Positions 7,235-11,719 of a DNA stretch of 11,719 nucleotides are shown one piece after another (position 1 is the stretch's first letter; each line of letters begins with the position of its first letter). The DNA comes from Lachnoclostridium sp. UBA7122 (GTDB lineage: Bacteria; Bacillota; Clostridia; Lachnospirales; Lachnospiraceae): the NCBI GenBank assembly GCA_002493085.1, contig DKXQ01000025.1, forward strand, positions 617 to 12,335, written 5' to 3'. A model generated the notes under the pieces. The model was not told the DNA's origin. It was given only the letters and a program-made list of their open reading frames with translations, and did not search any database. The translations under genes were made by a program, and so were the position numbers.

Positions 7235-7305
7235 AGTGCATATCCCTTTCAATAATTGTACTAATAACTAACTACATCTGACATCTGATACAGGATATGC
7301 ACTAT
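7233..7305 (-). promoter_or_regulatory. 13-bp perfect inverted repeat covering a start codon
   Basis: ATAGTGCATATCC at 7233-7245 is the exact reverse complement of GGATATGCACTAT at 7293-7305, with 47 bases between them. In the minus-strand transcript the first arm comes soon after the gpsA stop. The second arm contains the end of the AAAGGG ribosome binding site and the first two bases of the ATG of the membrane protein gene. Read-through RNA could therefore fold so that initiation is blocked. The spacer has a tandem ACATCTG repeat (7274-7287) and AT-rich sequence. No known riboswitch class is recognised. An alternative is a DNA-level operator with two half sites. Formation in the cell is inference; the repeat itself is seen directly. 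Confidence 0.55.
7274..7287. repeat. Tandem 7-bp direct repeat in the gpsA-membrane protein spacer
   Basis: Two adjacent copies of ACATCTG lie at 7274-7280 and 7281-7287, inside the loop between the arms of the 13-bp inverted repeat. They are exact and directly abutting. They could be a small protein-binding site or a slippage product. Confidence 0.45.
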
Positions 7306-7328
7306 TTTACTATTTAATGTTTACTTAT

Positions 7329-8339
7329 TTATTTCCATTCCATGCCAGGATATTCATTGCATTTCTCCCTGGTCAGAAGATTTTTAATCGCCTCTGTTGC
7401 AGGAAGGTCTTCAAAAAGCACTTTATTTATCTGCTCAACTATAGGCATTGATACATTGTATTTCTTTGCAAGGCAAAAAGCTGCTTTGGCTGAATAAACT
7501 CCTTCTACAACCTGGTTTACTTCTTCCATTGCCTCTTTTACAGATTTACCCTTACCAATAAAATAACCTGCATTGTGGTTGCGGCTATGGTTACTTGTAC
7601 ATGTAACAATCAAATCCCCAATGCCAGAAAGCCCTGCAAATGTTTCGGTTCTTGCGCCCATTGCAATTCCAAGGCGCGCAATTTCTGCAATGCCTCTTGT
7701 AATAAGTGCTGCCTTAGTATTATCACCAAAGCCAAGCCCGTCACTTACACCAGCAGCAAGTGCTATTACATTTTTAATAGAGCCGCCAAGCTCAATACCT
7801 GTTACATCAGGACTTATATATACACGGAATACATCATTCATAAATATTTCCTGTATAAATGCAGCAGAAGCCTCATTCCTGGAACCTGCTACAACTGTTG
7901 TAGGCATGCCAACAGAAACTTCTTCTGCATGGCTTGGGCCTGAAAGCACACTTACATCCCTGCCAGGCATTTCCTCGCATATTATCTCTCTTAAGGTTTT
8001 AAGACTGTCTTCTTCTATGCCCTTTGCAACATTGACAATATGCTGTCCTTCTGGCACATATGCAGCAGCCCTTCTGGCAGTTTCCCTTATATAAGGAGAT
8101 GCCACAGAAAATACTATGAGGTCATAGCCTGTACATGCCTCTTCCAGATTATCTGTAATAACAACTGTCTCCGGGAGTTTTACTCCTGGAAGCCTGTCCT
8201 TATGTTCCCTGTTTTCCTTTAACATCTTAACTTCTGAATCAACGGCTGACCACAAGGTTACATTATGGCCATGCCTGGCAAGCATAACTGCCAGTGCAGT
8301 GCCCCAGCTTCCTGCCCCTAAAAAACTTACCTTACTCAT
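7329..8339 (-). CDS. gpsA: NAD(P)-dependent glycerol-3-phosphate dehydrogenase
   Basis: A 336-residue cytoplasmic enzyme that reduces dihydroxyacetone phosphate to sn-glycerol-3-phosphate, the backbone of phospholipids. The N-terminal dinucleotide-binding loop is GAGSWG at residues 8-13. Conserved VAKGIE (K105) and SGPSHAEEV follow, then the catalytic-lysine segment GGSIKNVIALAAG (K189) and GLSGIGDL with TCTSNHSRN in the C-terminal domain. Length is typical (about 330-340). Start choice: ATG 8339 has GGAGG six bases upstream. An in-frame ATG five codons earlier (8354) would add a non-family WRNR extension in front of the conserved MSKVSFLGAG. It follows plsY after 24 bases, so the enzyme making glycerol-3-phosphate and the one acylating it are probably made from one message. 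Confidence 0.97.
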   Translation of the reverse strand: MSKVSFLGAGSWGTALAVMLARHGHNVTLWSAVDSEVKMLKENREHKDRLPGVKLPETVVITDNLEEACTGYDLIVFSVASPYIRETARRAAAYVPEGQHIVNVAKGIEEDSLKTLREIICEEMPGRDVSVLSGPSHAEEVSVGMPTTVVAGSRNEASAAFIQEIFMNDVFRVYISPDVTGIELGGSIKNVIALAAGVSDGLGFGDNTKAALITRGIAEIARLGIAMGARTETFAGLSGIGDLIVTCTSNHSRNHNAGYFIGKGKSVKEAMEEVNQVVEGVYSAKAAFCLAKKYNVSMPIVEQINKVLFEDLPATEAIKNLLTREKCNEYPGMEWK

Positions 8340-8363
8340 CCTGTTCCTCCACAAAAAAGATTA

Positions 8364-8981
8364 TTATTTTTTATTTCCCCAAAGTTTATTCTCAGTGCCA
8401 TGCAAAAGCCTTACAATATTCTGTCTGTGCTGGTAATATGCCAGTGCCGTAAAAAATAAGCTTATAGCCAGCATATGCAGAAAATGTGCATTGTTCTGGT
8501 ATAAAGTAAACGTATTCACAGGAATATACCACGCAACAAAAAGCGAACCAAGCGAAACATATCTTGTAACTGCAACAACAACTATAAATATCAAAAGTCC
8601 TGCAAGGATAACTACAGGGTGTGATGTCGATGTTACAACTGCTGCTGTGACTGCAATGCCTTTACCTCCTTTAAACTTAAGATAAAATGGATAATTATGT
8701 CCAAGAACTACGCCAAGACCTATATAAAGACATAACAGATACCAGTTTTCAGATGTAATAAACAGTCTTACTACTAGCACAGGTATGGCAGCTTTTAAAA
8801 AATCCCCGGCGAAAGTCATAAGTGCAGGAAGTTTTCCAAGTGTACGCAGCACATTAGTAGTTCCTGCGTTGCCACTGCCACTTTGGCGTATATCAACATG
8901 GTAAAACTTTCCAACAATATAAGCACTTGAAATGCATCCACAAAAATACCCTATCACCAAACACAATAAATTCCATGCCAT
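8364..8981 (-). CDS. plsY: Glycerol-3-phosphate acyltransferase PlsY
   Basis: A 205-residue integral membrane enzyme that transfers an acyl group from acyl-phosphate to glycerol-3-phosphate to give lysophosphatidic acid. All three conserved cytoplasmic motifs are present: SGSGNAGTTNVLR at residues 34-46, GHNYPFYLKFKGGKGIA at 94-110, and HRQNIVRLLHG at 185-195. Hydrophobic segments at about 3-22, 52-75, 80-97, 108-150 and 165-183 fit the multi-pass topology. The ATG has GGAGG seven bases upstream. It lies 89 bases after der, a spacer that holds a hairpin, and directly before gpsA. The acyl-phosphate supplier PlsX is not in the window. Confidence 0.97.
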   Translation of the reverse strand: MAWNLLCLVIGYFCGCISSAYIVGKFYHVDIRQSGSGNAGTTNVLRTLGKLPALMTFAGDFLKAAIPVLVVRLFITSENWYLLCLYIGLGVVLGHNYPFYLKFKGGKGIAVTAAVVTSTSHPVVILAGLLIFIVVVAVTRYVSLGSLFVAWYIPVNTFTLYQNNAHFLHMLAISLFFTALAYYQHRQNIVRLLHGTENKLWGNKK

Positions 8982-9006
8982 AGACTGTCCTCCATCCGCA
9001 AATTAT

Positions 9007-9040
9007 GTTACTATTCACGGTCTATGCCGTTCATAGTAAC
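9007..9040 (-). promoter_or_regulatory. Near-perfect hairpin in the der-plsY spacer
   Basis: On the minus-strand transcript, GTTACTAT (5' arm) pairs with ATAGTAAC (8 bp). Inside that lies a symmetric GA/GA mismatch pair, then ACGG with CCGT (4 bp) and a six-base CATAGA loop. Tandem G-A mismatches of this type commonly form sheared pairs in RNA, so the stem could be continuous. No T-tract follows, so it is not an ordinary intrinsic terminator. It ends 25 bases before the plsY ATG. It could be a processing or stability element, an operator, or one copy of a dispersed palindromic repeat. I see no second copy in this window. Confidence 0.55.
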
Positions 9041-9070
9041 CAAATTATACATAATAACCGTCCCGCCAGG

Positions 9071-10396
9071 TTAAATTGAATTATTTTTCTTTTCCCTGAT
9101 AATAAACTTTAAAGGTGTTCCTGCAAACCCAAACGCTTCCCTTATTTTATTTTCAATATACCTTGTATAAGAAAAATGCATAAGTTTTTTATCATTTACA
9201 AATACTACAAATGCTGGCGGTTTAACACTTACCTGCGTCATATAATAAATTTTGAGGCGGCGTCCCTTATCTGATGGTGGCTGCTGAAGCGCTACAGCTT
9301 CTGTAAGGATTTCATTAAGCACTCCTGTAGCTATCCGGAGTGAATGGTTCTGTATAGCAACTTCAAGCCCGTCAAAAAGTTTTGGTATGCGCTGTCCTGT
9401 TTTTGCAGATATAAAAAGTATTTCTGCATATGGCATAAATGACAGAGTATTTTTGATTTTTTTAGTATACTCTTTAACAGAATTATTATCCTTTTCAACT
9501 GCATCCCATTTATTTACTGCTATTACCATGCCACGGCCACGGTCATGTGCAATGCCTGCAATTTTGGCATCCTGCTCTGTAACACCTTCCGTTGCATCTA
9601 TAACAAGAACTACTACATCGGCACGCTCTACAGCAGAAACTGTGCGGAGTATGCTGTATCTTTCAATCTCTTCCTTTATCTTGTTCTTGCGCCGGAGCCC
9701 TGCTGTATCTATAAACACATACTCCTTATCCTGCCACTTAACAGATGTATCTATAGCATCTCTTGTTGTGCCAGCTATATCAGAAACTATAACTCTGTTT
9801 TCACCCAGTATTTTATTTATAATGGAAGATTTGCCAACATTTGGCTTGCCAACAATAGCAATGCGTGGCCTTTCATCTTCTTTATCATCTGTGCCAGACG
9901 TAAAGAGCGCTGTAACCTCATCAAGCATATCGCCAATGCCAAGCTTTCCTGTTGACGAAACTGGATGTGGTTCACCGATGCCCAGATTATAAAACTCATA
10001 TACATCAGGCATATATTTGTCAAAATTGTCAACCTTGTTTACAACAAGCACAACTTTCTTCTGTGCCCTGCGCAGCATATCTGCAACCCTGAAATCAGCA
10101 TCAGTAACGCCCTGCCTCACATCTACGACAAACATCACAACATCCGCCATCTCTATAGCCATCAGGGCCTGCTCCCTCATATCTTTTAACATCTGGTTTT
10201 TAGTCACAGGTTCAATTCCGCCTGTATCCATTATCGTAAATGAATAGTTTAACCATGATACATCAGCATAAATACGGTCCCTTGTCACACCAGGAGTATC
10301 CTTTACAATAGATATCCTTTCACCCGCAATCATATTAAAAAGTGTAGATTTGCCAACATTTGGGCGTCCTACAACTGCAACAACTGGTTTGCCCAA
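9071..10396 (-). CDS. der: Ribosome biogenesis GTPase Der (EngA)
   Basis: A 441-residue double GTPase needed for maturation of the 50S ribosomal subunit. The first G domain has GRPNVGKS (residues 10-17), TPGVTRDR, DTGG (57-60) and NKVD (120-123). The second has GKPNVGKS (183-190), AGTTRDAID, DTAGL (230-234) and NKWD (295-298). The KH-like C-terminal domain covers about 350-438. Length and order are canonical. The start is a TTG: the codon just before it is TAG in the same frame, no ATG lies nearby in frame, and MGKPVVAVVGRPNVGKS matches the family N-terminus exactly. The stop of the upstream lipoprotein gene is 40 bases away with no terminator between, so the two may be co-transcribed. Confidence 0.97.
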   Translation of the reverse strand: MGKPVVAVVGRPNVGKSTLFNMIAGERISIVKDTPGVTRDRIYADVSWLNYSFTIMDTGGIEPVTKNQMLKDMREQALMAIEMADVVMFVVDVRQGVTDADFRVADMLRRAQKKVVLVVNKVDNFDKYMPDVYEFYNLGIGEPHPVSSTGKLGIGDMLDEVTALFTSGTDDKEDERPRIAIVGKPNVGKSSIINKILGENRVIVSDIAGTTRDAIDTSVKWQDKEYVFIDTAGLRRKNKIKEEIERYSILRTVSAVERADVVVLVIDATEGVTEQDAKIAGIAHDRGRGMVIAVNKWDAVEKDNNSVKEYTKKIKNTLSFMPYAEILFISAKTGQRIPKLFDGLEVAIQNHSLRIATGVLNEILTEAVALQQPPSDKGRRLKIYYMTQVSVKPPAFVVFVNDKKLMHFSYTRYIENKIREAFGFAGTPLKFIIREKKNNSI

Positions 10397-10399
10397 CTA

Positions 10400-10405
10400 A
10401 TCACC
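10400..10405 (-). promoter_or_regulatory. Unusual ribosome binding site for the TTG start of der
   Basis: GGTGAT on the minus strand ends three bases before the TTG of der. It matches the downstream half of the full Shine-Dalgarno consensus AGGAGGTGAT. Aligned on that consensus, the spacing to the TTG is about seven bases, which is optimal. The AAAGG further upstream (about 15 bases) is too far to be the main site. This pairing decides the TTG start. Confidence 0.5.
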
Positions 10406-10436
10406 ATGCCTTTCCCATATTTTAACAGGCTGTATT

Positions 10437-11606
10437 TTAATTGCCTGTTTCCTCAATATTGTTTAAAAGAAGCTTCATTACATTATTATATATTACTTCA
10501 TTATTTATAATATTTTCTGCTTCAGTTCCATAATACTGCTTCAAAGTTTTATCAAGTTCATCCTGGCTGGTAACATTAAACTGTTTCATATATTTGTCAA
10601 GCATTTCCTTGAACTCATCTTTACCTACTGTAATATTTTCCTTCTCAGCTATTGCGTTAATAACCAGTCTTTGTGCTAAATCCTTCTTTGCATTTGTTTC
10701 TACCTGCTGCTCAAAGTCTTCAGATGACATATTCTGTGATGCCAGATAGTCATCAAGGCTTAAATTCTGCTGTTTAAGATAATAAAGAACAGGGGTTCTA
10801 TATTGTGTCTTTACCTCTTCCATCATTTCCTCTGGATAATTATTTACAGTTGAATTATTACAGATATAAGTTAATGCCATATTGGCCATTACATCATTAC
10901 GTATATAATTAGTATAATCATCGGCAGTATTTTTATAATCAGAATCAAAATCCTTAAAATGGCTCTTTACAAATGAGTCTGAAAGCTCAGGATAGATAAC
11001 TTTATAATTAATAGTCACAGTAAACACAGCAGGCTTTCCCTCAAGTTCCGTATTATTGCCATACTCCTCTGGAAATGTCACATCTATGTCATAAGTTTTT
11101 CCAATCTTTTTACCGATAAGCGCATCTTCAAAACCATCTATAAAACGGTGTGAGCCTATCTCAAGGTTATAGCCAGCCGGCTGGGTGTCCTTTGTACATG
11201 AACCGCCAGCAAACTCCTTGCCATCCACCTTGCCAACATAATAAATATTAACTGTATCCCCAAGCTTTACAGTACCCTTTTTAGACTTATTGTAATCTCC
11301 AGTCTGCTTAATGTTTGATGCAACAGTTTCATTTGTCTTGTCCTCAATCTCACCTTGGGTCAGACTGATTACTGAATAATCTCCTACATCAACACAGTCA
11401 GAATAATTAACTTTCCCACTGCCAGCAGGTTCACTGCTGCCTGTTTCCTTTGCATCAGTATCTGCTTCACTGCCCTGGCTGCTCCCAGAACTTCCAGAAC
11501 TGCCAGAACTTTTAGAACTGTCAGAACTGCCAGAACCACATCCTGTAAATGGCAATGCCATTGAAGCACATAATAATAAAGCCATAAATTTACTATACTT
11601 TTTCAA
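10437..11606 (-). CDS. Trigger-factor-like lipoprotein with FKBP-type peptidyl-prolyl isomerase domain
   Basis: A 389-residue secreted, lipid-anchored folding factor. The N-terminus KKYSKFMALLLCASMALPFTGC is a lipoprotein signal with the lipidated cysteine at residue 23 (lipobox FTGC, with a slightly unusual F at -3). A low-complexity Ser/Gly linker follows (about 24-45), then an acidic stretch. An FKBP domain lies at about 111-204, with GDTVNIYYVGKVDG, IGSHRFIDGFEDALIGKKIG and VTFPEEYGNNTELEGKPAVF, closest to the trigger-factor PPIase type. The helical C-terminal part (about 205-389) resembles the trigger factor C-domain arms. The ribosome-binding N-terminal domain of true trigger factor is absent, so this is an extracytoplasmic chaperone or isomerase rather than Tig. 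Start choice: TTG 11606 has GGAGG seven bases upstream and begins the signal peptide at KKYSK. An ATG at 11645 would add 13 polar residues and sits at the predicted transcription start. Confidence 0.88.
   Translation of the reverse strand: MKKYSKFMALLLCASMALPFTGCGSGSSDSSKSSGSSGSSGSSQGSEADTDAKETGSSEPAGSGKVNYSDCVDVGDYSVISLTQGEIEDKTNETVASNIKQTGDYNKSKKGTVKLGDTVNIYYVGKVDGKEFAGGSCTKDTQPAGYNLEIGSHRFIDGFEDALIGKKIGKTYDIDVTFPEEYGNNTELEGKPAVFTVTINYKVIYPELSDSFVKSHFKDFDSDYKNTADDYTNYIRNDVMANMALTYICNNSTVNNYPEEMMEEVKTQYRTPVLYYLKQQNLSLDDYLASQNMSSEDFEQQVETNAKKDLAQRLVINAIAEKENITVGKDEFKEMLDKYMKQFNVTSQDELDKTLKQYYGTEAENIINNEVIYNNVMKLLLNNIEETGN
11487..11537 (-). repeat. 9-bp tandem repeat encoding the Ser/Gly linker
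   Basis: AGAACT recurs at exact nine-base spacing at 11487, 11496, 11505, 11514 and 11523 on the plus strand, with a degenerate sixth copy (AGAACC) at 11532. On the coding strand the unit reads AGTTCTGGN, giving Ser-Ser-Gly/Lys/Asp steps just after the lipidated cysteine. The array keeps frame and would tolerate copy-number change by slippage. Confidence 0.85.
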
Positions 11607-11650
11607 ATCAATTCCTCCAATATCATTAATTTTATAATACAACATTTTCC

Positions 11651-11659
11651 GTTATACCA
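11651..11659 (-). promoter_or_regulatory. Extended -10 promoter for the lipoprotein gene
   Basis: On the minus strand TGGTATAAC carries an extended -10 (TGn before TATAAC, one mismatch to TATAAT). A 17-base spacer back leads to the weak -35 TTTATT in a T-rich stretch; TTGAAA further upstream is about 27 bases away and too distant. Transcription would start near 11644, giving a leader of about 38 bases to the TTG start. It probably drives the lipoprotein gene and der, and perhaps more. Confidence 0.5.
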
Positions 11660-11719
11660 CAAAATCGTAAAAAAATAAAGCCCTTTCAAACAATCTTCAG
11701 GATAACCGCATAAAAAGTT

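Noticed and set aside
7573..8094. Plus-strand open frame of 173 codons opposite gpsA
   Set aside because: It lies wholly antisense to a clear gpsA gene, has low-complexity Ser/Pro/Ala-rich translation and shows no family motif; it is a shadow frame.
9387..9992. Plus-strand open frame of 201 codons opposite der
   Set aside because: It is fully antisense to the conserved GTPase domains of der, and the translation is Ser/Thr/Ile-rich with no recognisable motif.
11607..11645. Longer lipoprotein start at ATG 11645
   Set aside because: It would add 13 polar residues before the signal peptide, lacks a good ribosome binding site and coincides with the predicted transcription start; TTG 11606 has GGAGG at ideal spacing.
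11660..11700. Possible intrinsic terminator upstream of the lipoprotein gene, suggested by the seven-T run
   Set aside because: The only nearby complement is AAAG-GG-CTTT, whose two-base loop cannot form a hairpin, so the T-run is better read as promoter-region sequence.
1..11719. CRISPR array, tRNA/rRNA genes, insertion sequence or prophage
   Set aside because: I looked for spaced direct repeats, tRNA-like cloverleaf and CCA ends, transposase or integrase motifs and terminal repeats and found none; the only regular tandem repeat is the coding linker array near 11500.

Overview
The window is a dense stretch of low-GC bacterial chromosome. All eleven supported genes lie on the minus strand, so they read from high to low coordinates. 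Gene content and style point to a Clostridia genome, most likely Lachnospiraceae. Reasons are strong GGAGG-type ribosome binding sites, an adjacent radical SAM / DUF2344 / RNase G module, a trigger-factor-like lipoprotein, and a large AAA-ATPase/PD-(D/E)XK protein of a type common in gut anaerobes. The assignment rests on recognised protein families and has not been tested by a search.

In transcription order, the right end (11719 to about 10437) holds a promoter candidate and a lipoprotein with a trigger-factor-type peptidyl-prolyl isomerase domain. Next come the ribosome assembly GTPase Der (10396-9071), then PlsY (8981-8364) and GpsA (8339-7329). PlsY and GpsA are the membrane acyltransferase and the dehydrogenase that start phospholipid synthesis from glycerol-3-phosphate. 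A palindromic hairpin lies between der and plsY.

A 94-base spacer follows gpsA. It contains a perfect 13-bp inverted repeat whose second arm covers the start codon, and part of the ribosome binding site, of the next gene. That gene (7234-6869) is an unrecognised single-pass membrane protein. It heads a tightly packed run: a radical SAM protein with an N-terminal B12-binding-like region (6866-4992), its DUF2344 partner (4989-4201), and an RNase E/G-family endonuclease (4208-3003) that overlaps DUF2344 by 8 bases. An iron-type alcohol dehydrogenase (2990-1899), a small conserved-looking protein (1854-1585) and an AAA-ATPase/PD-(D/E)XK protein (1573 to the window edge, incomplete) follow with short gaps.

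No intergenic stretch reaches 300 bases, and I see no convincing rho-independent terminator between any two genes. The whole window could be read as one long transcript with internal promoters. The functional themes are envelope protein folding, ribosome and RNA maturation (Der, RNase G, and possibly the radical SAM pair), and phospholipid initiation, with a metabolic enzyme and a selfish- or defence-like gene at the downstream end. I see no RNA genes, CRISPR array, insertion sequence or prophage genes. The least explained items are the start-codon-covering inverted repeat near 7234, the membrane protein it would control, the radical SAM/DUF2344 pair of unknown function, the RNase that ends before the usual zinc-link, and the hairpin before plsY.
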